Positions 7,152-14,089 of a stretch of DNA of 21,208 bases are shown here, piece by piece. Position numbers and translations under genes: made by a program. The notes beneath the pieces are model-generated. The model searched no databases. It had not been told where the DNA came from and was given only the letters and a program-made list of their open reading frames with translations. How positions within the stretch are numbered: the first letter of the stretch is position 1; each line of letters opens with the position of its first letter. The stretch covers positions 1-21,208 of the forward strand of contig CAYZKG010000037.1 of assembly GCA_964478915.1 (NCBI GenBank), given 5' to 3'. Source of the DNA: CAYJUM01 sp964478915. GTDB taxonomy: Bacteria > Nitrospirota > Nitrospiria > Nitrospirales > Nitrospiraceae.

Positions 7152-8081
7152 TCACCCTCTCCTATCTCCTCCCCCTTGAAGGGGGAGGACAGGATGAGGG
7201 CTCACGGCTTCATAGTATTCCGCGCACTCCGCCTCACGGCCGCGGATAATGCGTTTTCCTCTCAGTGGGCCCCGTTGGGCCGTGATGACCGTGCACTGCT
7301 GCTCCCCGCGCCCGTGGTCATAGTAGAGGATCACCCAGTCCCGGGTTTTCCCCATCCGGTGTGCCCGCGCGGTATTCGAGAACAGGGCGGTGTAGTGCCG
7401 CTGGCCGCGTTGGGTGTGGAGCACCGGCAGCCACGGCTTGTGATCGGGGTTGAACCGCCGCGGCGCGATCAGGCGGAGCTGGCCGCCCGCCGACTTCTCG
7501 CGGTACTCCCGGTCCACATCAAGCAGCTCCTCGATCGAGGGCTCGACGGGCACTGCCCCCTCTCCTTCACCTCTCCCCCTCAGGGGGAGAGGGAGGGGTG
7601 AGGGGCGGATGCGCCCCAGGCGACCGGCCAGGGAGTCAATGATTCCGGCCAGCTTCTTGTCGCCGATCCCCTCGATCACGGACAGGCGCCCGTCGTGCGC
7701 CGCCATCTCCAGCTCTTCGAGGGTCTCGATGCCGAGATCCTGATGCAGTCGCGCCGCCATCGCTTCCCCGATACCCGGCACAGAGGCCAGGACCGCCACA
7801 GGATCGGCCTCGCCCCGGAGGCGGTCCAGCATGGGCAGCCGGCCGGTCACGACCAGGTCCCGGATGGCGCGAGCCAGGCTTTCCCCGATCCCCGGCAGGC
7901 GTTGCAGGCCTTCGATCCCTTCGGTCTTCACGATCTCCGCGACCGGCCGGCTCAGATAGCGCAGGGTCTCGGCCGCATGACGATACGCCTGCACGCGGTA
8001 CGGGTTGGCGCCCTGGTCCTGGAGCAACTGCGCCACCTCCAAGAGACGCTGCGCGATCTCGGCATTGAACAGGTCGCTCAT
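7152..8081 (-). CDS. Helix-hairpin-helix protein resembling the N-terminal part of DNA polymerase X
   Basis: A 309-residue protein. Residues 1-45 resemble the 8-kDa domain of family X polymerases (LLEVAQLLQDQGANPYRVQAYRHAA). Three helix-hairpin-helix turns follow: LPGIG (62-66), VPGIG (101-105) and IEGIG (136-140). The polymerase palm and the PHP domain of bacterial PolX are absent. Residues 200-290 form a separate region (LRLIAPRRFNPDHKPWLPVL, later DWVILYYDHGRGEQQ) that I cannot assign. Residues 158-175, including GRGEGEG, come from a family A palindrome (7557-7611), apparently in a linker, and the last 17 residues with the stop come from another (7157-7197). It probably binds branched or damaged DNA (inference). 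It starts 18 bases after the permease stop with only a weak ribosome binding site. Confidence 0.75.
   Translation of the reverse strand: MSDLFNAEIAQRLLEVAQLLQDQGANPYRVQAYRHAAETLRYLSRPVAEIVKTEGIEGLQRLPGIGESLARAIRDLVVTGRLPMLDRLRGEADPVAVLASVPGIGEAMAARLHQDLGIETLEELEMAAHDGRLSVIEGIGDKKLAGIIDSLAGRLGRIRPSPLPLPLRGRGEGEGAVPVEPSIEELLDVDREYREKSAGGQLRLIAPRRFNPDHKPWLPVLHTQRGQRHYTALFSNTARAHRMGKTRDWVILYYDHGRGEQQCTVITAQRGPLRGKRIIRGREAECAEYYEAVSPHPVLPLQGGGDRRG
7157..7197 (-). repeat. Family A palindrome supplying the 3' end of the HhH gene
   Basis: TCCTCCCCCTT (7167-7177) and AAGGGGGAGGA (7179-7189) are perfect 11-bp arms around one base, flanked by CCCTCTCC on one side and GGATGAGGG on the other. On the minus strand the element encodes the last residues (SPHPVLPLQGGGDRRG) and the TGA stop of the HhH protein, so the original C terminus may have been altered. 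The usp ribosome binding site lies just downstream. Confidence 0.65.
7557..7611 (-). repeat. Family A palindrome inside the HhH coding sequence
   Basis: CTCTCCCCCT (7571-7580) and AGGGGGAGAG (7582-7591) are perfect arms around one base. Outer flanks CCCCCTCTCCTTCAC and GGAGGGGTGAGGGG continue the symmetry imperfectly. On the minus strand it is read without a stop as PSPLPLPLRGRGEGEG. The minus strand of 7557-7580 matches 20387-20410 in fdsA at 23 of 24 bases. Confidence 0.75.
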
Positions 8082-8099
8082 TGATTGACTCTGGCCTGC

Positions 8100-9332
8100 T
8101 TATTCATACCGCAAGGCCTCGATCGGGTTGAGACGTGACGCCTTGTTGGCCGGATAGAGGCCGAAGAAGATCCCGACCGCCACCGAAAAGAGAAAGGCGA
8201 TCGCGACGGCCTGTGGCGAGACGATCGTGGGCCATCCCGCGAGAGTGGTGAGCAGGCTGGCTGCCAGAGTCCCCGCAGCGACGCCGATGACGCCTCCCGC
8301 GGTGCTGAGGATCATGGCCTCCACCAGGAACTGGAGCAGGATGTCCCGTCGCTTCGCCCCGACAGCCATGCGAATCCCGATCTCCCGCGTCCGCTCCGTG
8401 ACCGAGACCAGCGAGATGTTCATGATGCCGATCCCCCCGACCAGCAGAGAGATGGACGCGATGCTGAGCAGCATCACCATCATCGTGCGGCTCGCCCCGG
8501 CCGTGGCCTTCGCGATGTCTTCCATGGTCCGGATCGTAAAGTCGTCCTCCTGCCCGGGCTGGACGCGATGGCGGATTCTCAACAGCTCCCTGATGTCGTT
8601 CACCACCTGTCTGGTGTCCTCCCGATGGGCAGTGGCGACGAGAATAATGCCGACGGTCCCGAGAAATTTGGTGCCGAATACCTTGCGCTCGGCGGTCAGG
8701 AACGGGATATGGACCACGTCGTCCTGGTCCTGGCCGAGAAACGACTGGCCTTTTGCCGCCATCACCCCCAGCACCCGGAGCGCGACGTTGTTGATTCGAA
8801 TCTGAGCCCCGACCATGTCCTCTCCGCGTTCGAACAGATTGGCGGCGGCGGTCTGCCCGAGCACCGCCACTTTGGCTGCGCTGTCCTCATCGGCTTGCGT
8901 GAAGAAGGTGCCCTGGGCCATAGGCCAGTCGCGGATCTCGGGATAGACCGCGGTCGTGCCCACCACCACGGTGTTCCAGTTCTTGTGCTCGTGCACGACC
9001 TGCAGCACCGCCCTCATGCCGTACGAGACGGCCGAGACCCCGGAGACCTTGTGCTCGATGTCCCGCGCGTCCTGCACCGTCAAGGTGGACACGCCGCCGG
9101 CCCCCGTCCGCACTCCGCTCACCGTGGTGGCCCCGGGAATCACGACCAGCACGTTGGTGCCGAGGCTGGCGATTTGCGCCCGGACCGACGCGCTCGCGCC
9201 CTGGCCGACGCTCACCATCGCCACGACCGCTCCCACGCCGATGACGATCCCCAGCATCGTGAGCACCGAGCGCAGGGGCCTCCGGCTCAGCATCCGGATG
9301 GCCAGCCCGATGGTCATGAGCCAGAAAGACAT
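8100..9332 (-). CDS. MacB-type (FtsX family) ABC transporter permease without ATPase domain
   Basis: A 410-residue inner-membrane protein with the MacB/FtsX layout. TM1 lies at about 21-42 (RSVLTMLGIVIGVGAVVAMV), followed by a periplasmic domain to about 275, TM2 near 283-308 ending IGIMNISLVSVTERTREIGI, TM3 near 335-360 and TM4 near 378-400, then LNPIEALRYE. The ERTREIGIRMAVGA segment is the cytoplasmic coupling region typical of the family. Known relatives work with a separate or fused ATPase and a periplasmic adaptor to export peptides, lipoproteins or antibiotics. The adaptor gene ends 7 bases upstream, but no ATPase gene lies in the unit or elsewhere in the window. Either the ATPase is encoded elsewhere or the gene was lost. 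Confidence 0.9.
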   Translation of the reverse strand: MSFWLMTIGLAIRMLSRRPLRSVLTMLGIVIGVGAVVAMVSVGQGASASVRAQIASLGTNVLVVIPGATTVSGVRTGAGGVSTLTVQDARDIEHKVSGVSAVSYGMRAVLQVVHEHKNWNTVVVGTTAVYPEIRDWPMAQGTFFTQADEDSAAKVAVLGQTAAANLFERGEDMVGAQIRINNVALRVLGVMAAKGQSFLGQDQDDVVHIPFLTAERKVFGTKFLGTVGIILVATAHREDTRQVVNDIRELLRIRHRVQPGQEDDFTIRTMEDIAKATAGASRTMMVMLLSIASISLLVGGIGIMNISLVSVTERTREIGIRMAVGAKRRDILLQFLVEAMILSTAGGVIGVAAGTLAASLLTTLAGWPTIVSPQAVAIAFLFSVAVGIFFGLYPANKASRLNPIEALRYE

Positions 9333-9339
9333 CTTCTTT

Positions 9340-10680
9340 TCACCGCATTTTCGGCATGCCGCCGAACCCGGGGGGCAGTTCCTTTCCTTCCGTCCCCGGG
9401 CTGGTTTCCAGCGCGACGATCACCGAATCCCCCTCGCGGACATCCCCTTCCACCACCTCGGTGAGCATGGAATCCGAGACCCCGGTCCTGATCGGGACCT
9501 GGCGCGGCGGGCCTGTGGCGTCAAGGACCCACACGACGGATTTCTTCCGCTCGGTGGGCGTCCCGGGCAGCTTGAACCGCAGGGCGGCATTGGGAACCCG
9601 CAAGACCTCCTCCTTGTGAGCGGTGACGATCGCGACGTTGGCGGTCATGCCCGGCTTCAGGAGCAGATCGTGGTTGTCCACGTCGATGATGACGTCGTAC
9701 GTGACGACGTTCTGAATGCTGACCGGCGCGTTTCGTACCTGCGTCACCGTTCCCTTGAACGTCCGCCCCGGGTAGGCGTCCACAAGGAACTCCGCTTGCT
9801 TGCCTTCCGTGACCCCCCCGATGTCCGATTCGCTCACATTGGCGTTGACCTGCATGTGGAGGAGATCCTGCGCGATCAAGAAGAGCGTCGGAGCCTGTAG
9901 ACTCGCCGCGACGGTCTGGCCGACCTCCACGTTCCGCGACACGACGATCCCGTTCACCGGCGAGCGGATCGCGGTATGCTCCAGATCCAGTTCGGCGGAG
10001 ACGAGCGCGGCCCCCGCCTGTTCTACCTGAGCCTGACTGACCTCCAACTGGGCCAGGGCGTCGCGATAGTTGGTTCGAGCCGAGTCCACTTCTGATTGGG
10101 ACACGAACTCCTGCCGGCGGAGCGTTACGGCACGGTCCAGGTCGAGCTTGCGCTGCTCGACGGCGACTTGAGCCTTGGCGAGGGTCCCGCGGGCGGTTCG
10201 CAAGGAAGCTCGAGCCTGATCGCGTTTGGCCCGGAACGGCGCCGGGTCGATACGAGCCAGGATCTGCCCCTCCGTGACCCGCGAGTTGAAGTCAGCGTAC
10301 AGGTGCTGCACCTTGCCGGTCACCTGGCTCCCCACGGGCACCGAGACGGTCGGGTTCAGGGTACCGGTGGCGGTCACTGTGGCGGCGACCGCGCCGCGAT
10401 CCACGGTCGCCAGCTTGTAGCGGACGGACGGCTCGCGCACCGACGGCCAGTACCACCAGACAAGACTTCCCAGTCCGGTTGCCAGCATGGTCAGCAGGAC
10501 GATTTTGCTCCAGCGTCCTTTGCGTGAGGGCAGCGCTCGCGCAGGCATCTCCCTGTGAGCCGGGCGTTGCTCCTTCGCCGGGACGAGCGCCGCTTCGGCA
10601 GGATCCGGCGCGGACGTGTCCGGCCATTCAGCGGCGGGTCGTTCGTGACCGTCTAGCATCGTCTCATCATGCTCCGGCAT
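9340..10680 (-). CDS. MacA/HlyD-type periplasmic adaptor subunit
   Basis: From ATG 10680 the protein has 446 residues. AGGAG lies 4 bases before this codon, so it is chosen over the upstream in-frame ATG at 10782. A hydrophilic Pro/Ala/Glu-rich cytoplasmic tail (1-55) precedes one membrane segment (about 59-77, KIVLLTMLATGLGSLVWWYW). The rest is a membrane-fusion protein: lipoyl half GSQVTGKVQHLYADFNSRVTEG, a long helical hairpin with coiled-coil character (about 145-225), the second lipoyl half TAIRSPVNGIVVSRNVEVGQ, then beta-barrel and membrane-proximal domains ending PPGFGGMPKMR. It bridges an inner-membrane pump to an outer-membrane channel. The neighbouring MacB-like permease is its evident partner. 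A perfect palindrome (10742-10753) 62 bases upstream may control the unit. Confidence 0.9.
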   Translation of the reverse strand: MPEHDETMLDGHERPAAEWPDTSAPDPAEAALVPAKEQRPAHREMPARALPSRKGRWSKIVLLTMLATGLGSLVWWYWPSVREPSVRYKLATVDRGAVAATVTATGTLNPTVSVPVGSQVTGKVQHLYADFNSRVTEGQILARIDPAPFRAKRDQARASLRTARGTLAKAQVAVEQRKLDLDRAVTLRRQEFVSQSEVDSARTNYRDALAQLEVSQAQVEQAGAALVSAELDLEHTAIRSPVNGIVVSRNVEVGQTVAASLQAPTLFLIAQDLLHMQVNANVSESDIGGVTEGKQAEFLVDAYPGRTFKGTVTQVRNAPVSIQNVVTYDVIIDVDNHDLLLKPGMTANVAIVTAHKEEVLRVPNAALRFKLPGTPTERKKSVVWVLDATGPPRQVPIRTGVSDSMLTEVVEGDVREGDSVIVALETSPGTEGKELPPGFGGMPKMR

Positions 10681-10741
10681 CGCTCTCCTGAGACAGCAAG
10701 ATGAGTGCCCGGAGAGCCGGGGCCGCCGGTGGAAGTTGAGC

Positions 10742-10753
10742 CGCAATATTGCG
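10742..10753. promoter_or_regulatory. 12-bp perfect palindrome CGCAATATTGCG upstream of efflux genes
   Basis: CGCAATATTGCG is perfectly symmetric and lies 62-73 bases before the adaptor start. On the minus strand it directly follows TATAAG (complement of 10756-10761), a possible -10, which would put it at the transcription start like a repressor site. No good -35 is visible. A second hairpin, TGGGGA...TCCCCA, lies at 10800-10816. Confidence 0.4.
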
Positions 10754-10860
10754 AACTTATAGGGGAGCGACCTTCCGTGCATGCAGGATCAGGCGGCGAT
10801 GGGGAGATTTTCCCCACCGATGGGAAGGGAACTGCGGCGGGGAGGGGCAGCGAAGATGTG

Positions 10861-10920
10861 AGGCGTTAGGCGAGAGGCGAAAGCTTCTACACCCCTACTT
10901 CTGACGCCTCACGCCTGACG
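10861..10920. repeat. Family B inverted repeat between efflux and hydrolase genes
   Basis: AGGCGTTAGGCGAGAGGCG (10861-10879) is the imperfect inverse of CGCCTCACGCCTGACG (10905-10920). It supplies the last residues and the TGA stop of the minus-strand hydrolase gene (RQA, then stop, within CAGGCGTGAGGCG). Related units lie at 4303-4333, 12660-12691, 18808-18894 and 20054-20082. Confidence 0.6.
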
Positions 10921-11568
10921 AGTTTTAGTGAGGTGACGAGAGAACCATTCAAGGGCCAGATCGGCCACCTGCTCCAGGGTTCCCGGCTCCTCAAACAGGT
11001 GCGTCGCGCCCGGCACGATCACCAGTTCCTTGGGACACCTCAGCAGCGCCAGGGCTTCCCGATTCATCTCGATCACGGGCGCATCATGGCCCCCGACGAT
11101 CAGCAACGTGGGTGCGGAGACGCGGGGCAGGTACGGCGCGGCCAGATCAGGCCGGCCGCCGCGCGACACGACCGCCGACACGGTCTCCGGCGAGCGGGCG
11201 GCGGCCTGGAGCGCCGCGCCGGCGCCGGTGCTGGCCCCGAAGTACCCGATCCGAAGCCCGCGCGTGGTCGGATTCTGGGCGAGCCACTGTGAGGCGGCCA
11301 GCAGCCGATCAGCCAGCAGATCGATGTCGAAGACGTTCCGGCGGTCGCCGGCTTCTCGCTCCTCCAGGAGATCGATCAGGAGCGTCGCCAAGCCGCCGGC
11401 CTGGAGCGCTCTGGCGACGAATCGGTTGCGAGGGCTCAGCCGCCCGCTCCCGCTCCCGTGCGCGAACAGGACGACTCCGTTTGTTTCTCCTCCGTCCGGA
11501 ATTCCGAGGATGCCCTGGAGAACGGTACGCCCCGCTGCGACTGTGACTGCGTCCTGGTGACCTGCCAT
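10909..11568 (-). CDS. Alpha/beta hydrolase (dienelactone-hydrolase-like)
   Basis: A 219-residue soluble protein with a complete alpha/beta-hydrolase triad: nucleophile elbow GASTGAG (Ser113), Asp162 in IVGGHDAPV, and His190 in VPGATHLFEEPG. The opening VVLFAHGSGSGRLSPRN provides the oxyanion-side loop. Length and order match small dienelactone-hydrolase-like esterases; the substrate is unknown. No signal peptide, so cytosolic. The ribosome binding site before the ATG at 11568 is weak (CGGA), and two overlapping palindromes (11583-11603) sit in the leader. The last few codons and the stop derive from a family B repeat. It lies 133 bases downstream of the CBS gene on the same strand. Confidence 0.85.
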   Translation of the reverse strand: MAGHQDAVTVAAGRTVLQGILGIPDGGETNGVVLFAHGSGSGRLSPRNRFVARALQAGGLATLLIDLLEEREAGDRRNVFDIDLLADRLLAASQWLAQNPTTRGLRIGYFGASTGAGAALQAAARSPETVSAVVSRGGRPDLAAPYLPRVSAPTLLIVGGHDAPVIEMNREALALLRCPKELVIVPGATHLFEEPGTLEQVADLALEWFSRHLTKTRQA

Positions 11569-11582
11569 GGTCCGATCCGTTC

Positions 11583-11603
11583 GGGGTCTAGACCCCCAGG
11601 GGG
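11583..11603. promoter_or_regulatory. Overlapping palindromes in the hydrolase leader
   Basis: GGGGTCTAGACCCC (11583-11596) is a perfect 14-bp palindrome; CCCCCAGGGGG (11593-11603) shares its right arm, so two hairpins exclude one another. They lie 15-35 bases before the hydrolase ATG on the minus strand, where they could be an operator or a switch near the ribosome binding site. The remainder of the 133-base gap shows nothing recognisable. Confidence 0.4.
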
Positions 11604-11701
11604 ACGACGTAGTCTACCACCATCAAGCCATCACACTGTCGGCATCGCATAACGTTCTCCTTTCCCGGCCTCGACCCTGGCACTCTGAACCAGCCCGGGG
11701 T

Positions 11702-12610
11702 TCAGCGGACTGGTTCGGGTCCCTTCGGTGTCGAATTCTGCTTGAGCTCCGGCGGTTGCCGCCTCTGCAACTCTTTCTTCAGACTCTGGAGTTCCTGTGG
11801 CTGCGGCGTGCGGGAAGCCCGTTTCATCGCTTCGAGCTCATCAACCGTCAACTCCTTCTCGGATTTGTACAGGATTGGATAGGGTGTAACCAGCAGCGCG
11901 GCGAGCAGAGCCAGCAGCAACGCAATGAGCCAGAACCGCAGTCTCCAGAGCGGGTGTGGATGAGAATGGGCGTATCCCTTCTGCTGGACGTAACTGCGCA
12001 GCCAGTGCGACTCGGTGATGATCGGAGGAGCGACAGTGGCTCGAGCGATCGAGGCCACCGGTCCGGAAAGGGTACTGCTCCCCGGGCTCCACTCTCCGGG
12101 CCGGGCCTCCTTGACGGGCCCTTGCATGATTTCACCGGCACCCAGTTGTCGCTGGATGATGTCGCGGACATCCTGTGCATCGTCGAGCTGCAACAAGAGA
12201 ATGTCGTCGAGGGTCAGGATCGAGGCCAGCCGCCCCTCTTTGTCCACGATGGGGAGCCGCCGGATCCCGTGCCGGCCCATCATCGCGATCCCTTCGCTGA
12301 CCTCTGTCTCGCGACTGACCGTAATCAGCGGCGAAGACATGACGTTCCGCACCGGCACATTGGCCGGATCCAAGCCAGCGGCCGTCACCCGCATCACGAT
12401 GTCCCGGTCCGTGAGGATGCCCACGGGCTTGAGGTCTTCGACCACAATGACGTCACCCACACCCCGTTTGCGCATGAGTTCGGCCGCTTTCCAGACCACG
12501 GTCTCCGGGGTCACCGTATAGACCGTCGGGGTCAGCCCTTCCTTCCGTCTCTCCGTCTTTTCTGTACTCGCCGCTGCCATCCCCCACAGACGACGCAAGA
12601 GCGGTGCCAC
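11702..12610 (-). CDS. CBS-pair protein with C-terminal membrane anchor
   Basis: A 302-residue protein. Two CBS motifs occupy about 27-84 (VYTVTPETVVWKAAELMRKR, ending VGILTDRDIVMRV) and 86-148 (VMSSPLITVSRETEVSEGIA, ending ASILTLDDILLL). A linker with GPVKEARPGEW leads to a basic stretch and a hydrophobic helix (224-242, LRFWLIALLLALLAALLV), then a charged tail rich in Gln, Lys and Pro (250-302). CBS pairs bind adenosine nucleotides and usually regulate an attached or partner protein; here the attached part is only a membrane anchor, so this may be a membrane-tethered energy or nucleotide sensor (inference). ATG 12580, ten codons in, follows TGTGGGGG and is an equally likely start. The following minus-strand gene is the hydrolase. 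Confidence 0.85.
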   Translation of the reverse strand: MAPLLRRLWGMAAASTEKTERRKEGLTPTVYTVTPETVVWKAAELMRKRGVGDVIVVEDLKPVGILTDRDIVMRVTAAGLDPANVPVRNVMSSPLITVSRETEVSEGIAMMGRHGIRRLPIVDKEGRLASILTLDDILLLQLDDAQDVRDIIQRQLGAGEIMQGPVKEARPGEWSPGSSTLSGPVASIARATVAPPIITESHWLRSYVQQKGYAHSHPHPLWRLRFWLIALLLALLAALLVTPYPILYKSEKELTVDELEAMKRASRTPQPQELQSLKKELQRRQPPELKQNSTPKGPEPVR

Positions 12611-12629
12611 TCTGAAGCACGTAAGGGAT

Positions 12630-12691
12630 GACCGGTGAGGGGTGAGGGGTTAGGGGGTTCGCTTCACGCTTCACGCCTGACGCTTCACGCG
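12630..12691. repeat. Mixed family A/B repeat in divergent gap
   Basis: The 294-base gap between the divergent CBS and NTPase genes is largely repeats. 12630-12658 is a half element of family A (GGTGAGGGGTGAGGGGTTAG); 12660-12691 is family B-like (CGCTTCACGCTTCACGCCTG, then ACGCTTCACGCG). No small gene and no clear promoter is visible here. Confidence 0.5.
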
Positions 12692-12761
12692 TGGCTGTGG
12701 CCTTACGCTACAGAAGTGGCGGTGCGACTGTAGCAGGACTCCACCCCTGTAAGGATTTGTG

Positions 12762-12854
12762 GCCGATGGCAAATAGCTTATGGCAAATGGTGCATGGCCG
12801 GAACTGCACGAACTATAAGCCATTAGCCATCAGTCATCGGCTGTTCCGGCCATG
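12762..12854. repeat. Nested inverted repeats upstream of the NTPase operon
   Basis: GCCGATGGCAAATAGCTTAT (12762-12781) is an imperfect inverse of 12813-12841, which ends CAGTCATCGGC. Interlaced with it, CATGGCCGGAAC (12793-12804) is the perfect 12-bp inverse of GTTCCGGCCATG (12843-12854). The A/T-containing TGGCAAAT units resemble the CAATAGGC units at 18808-18894. It lies 51 bases before the NTPase start and could form alternative leader structures. Confidence 0.5.
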
Positions 12855-12904
12855 GCACTTCCCTTGCTCACGTGACCGGCAGAGCCAGCAGAAGAGGTGC
12901 GCGA

Positions 12905-13600
12905 ATGGCGTATGACGAACGGAAGCTCTGTGTGACCTGCGCGTGGCGCGGAACCTGCCAGTTGAAATACAGCATGCCCGGGGGTGTGGCCCTCCACTGC
13001 GTGGAATACACCCGTGATGTCACGCTGAAGGAGCCGGAAGACCAGTTCCGCAAACGCAACGTGCTGATCGTCGGTCCCGGCGGGATCGGAAAGACGACGC
13101 TGGTGAAGCGAGTTGTGGAGCGGACAGGGTTGCGGTCCGGAGGCTATCTCACCCGCGAAGTGAAAGACGGGCTGTTCAAGTCACACGTCGAACTGGCTCT
13201 GTTGCCCGATGGCGTGCGGATGGTCACGTTGACCGACCCGAAGGCGGTTCCCGGCTGGGTCCGAGCGGGAAAGCAGTATGTCAACGTGGCGGCGGTGGAA
13301 GCCGTCCTCGTGCCGGCGCTGCAGGAGGCGGTCCGCTCCGGCGAGACCGACCTGATCGTGCTGGACGAGGTGTCGCGGCTGGAATGCCTGTCCGAATTGT
13401 TCCGCCGGCAGGTGGTGGACTGCATTACCTCCAGCAAAAGCATCCTGGCGACCATGAGCGTGGGCGGCCGCGATGATGAATTCCTGCTCTCACTGGAATC
13501 GCGGTCGGATGTGACCGTGCTGCCGATCGGGTACGAGAATCGGGACCGGCTCGTGGAACAGGTGGCGTTCATGTTGACTGGAGAAGAGGTGATGAAGTGA
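12905..13600 (+). CDS. THEP1-like nucleoside-triphosphatase with N-terminal Cys cluster
   Basis: From ATG 12905 (AGAGGTG 6 bases upstream) the protein has 231 residues; an earlier in-frame ATG at 12872 lacks a binding site. Residues 53-225 follow the THEP1/NTPase family: NVLIVGPGGIGKTTLVKR (Walker A 57-65), GGYLTREVKDG, GKQYVNVAAVE, DLIVLDEVSRLE (Walker B Asp154-Glu155) and SILATM. Ahead of it, residues 9-32 hold Cys9, Cys12, Cys18 and Cys32 (CVTCAWRGTC, then GGVALHC), a likely metal or Fe-S site not usual for the family. THEP1 enzymes hydrolyse NTPs slowly, role unclear. It opens a five-gene unit of stress proteins; its stop overlaps the next gene (GTGA). Confidence 0.82.
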   Translation: MAYDERKLCVTCAWRGTCQLKYSMPGGVALHCVEYTRDVTLKEPEDQFRKRNVLIVGPGGIGKTTLVKRVVERTGLRSGGYLTREVKDGLFKSHVELALLPDGVRMVTLTDPKAVPGWVRAGKQYVNVAAVEAVLVPALQEAVRSGETDLIVLDEVSRLECLSELFRRQVVDCITSSKSILATMSVGGRDDEFLLSLESRSDVTVLPIGYENRDRLVEQVAFMLTGEEVMK

Positions 13601-14088
13601 CCATGTTTCGCAAGATCCTGGTCCCGGTGGATTTCTCCCGCTGCTCCGAGGAGGCCTTTCGCGTGGCGTTGTCGCTGGCCCGCCTGTTTCAGTCACAGGT
13701 GCTCCTGCTCCATGTGGTGGATACCAAAAACCTGGGAGCGCTGAACGCGCTGGGTCTGGCGTTGCCCTCCGAGGAGGCGGCCCAGAAAAAGCGCCTGCGG
13801 CACCACGCCCGCCTGAATGCCAGACGCCTGCTGCAGTCCGAGGAAGCGAAGGGGCTCGAGATCCGACGGCTCCTCGCGGAAGGGACGCCGTTCGTGGAGA
13901 TTGCGAGAACGGCCCGCGCTGAACAGGTGAACCTGATCGTGATGGGCAGCTACGGGGGACAGACCGGGAATGTCGAGAAGATCTTCTTCGGCAGCACGGC
14001 CGAGAAAGTGGTGCGAACGGTCACCTGTCCGGTGCTCACCGTGCCGATCCTCGGCAAAGTGATCCCCCGGACTGCCAAGAGGAGTTGA
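13597..14088 (+). CDS. Universal stress protein (single UspA domain)
   Basis: A 163-residue UspA protein: FRKILVPVDFSRCSEEA opens the fold, the middle is helical (PSEEAAQKKRLRHHARLNAR), and the nucleotide motif reads GSYGGQTGNVEKIFFGSTAEKV followed by CPVLTVPI. GTG at 13597 overlaps the NTPase stop (GTGA) and has GAGG 7 bases upstream; ATG 13603, two codons later, is the alternative and begins the conserved strand directly. Its Gly-rich motif has Gly-Gly-Gln in place of the usual Gly-Arg, so ATP binding may differ from its tandem neighbour. Cytosolic and probably co-translated with the NTPase. Confidence 0.88.
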   Translation: MTMFRKILVPVDFSRCSEEAFRVALSLARLFQSQVLLLHVVDTKNLGALNALGLALPSEEAAQKKRLRHHARLNARRLLQSEEAKGLEIRRLLAEGTPFVEIARTARAEQVNLIVMGSYGGQTGNVEKIFFGSTAEKVVRTVTCPVLTVPILGKVIPRTAKRS

Positions 14089-14089
14089 G

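Noticed and set aside
8568..9900. Plus-strand open frames opposite the permease and adaptor
   Set aside because: The minus-strand proteins have clear membrane and lipoyl/hairpin features; the plus-strand frames have none.
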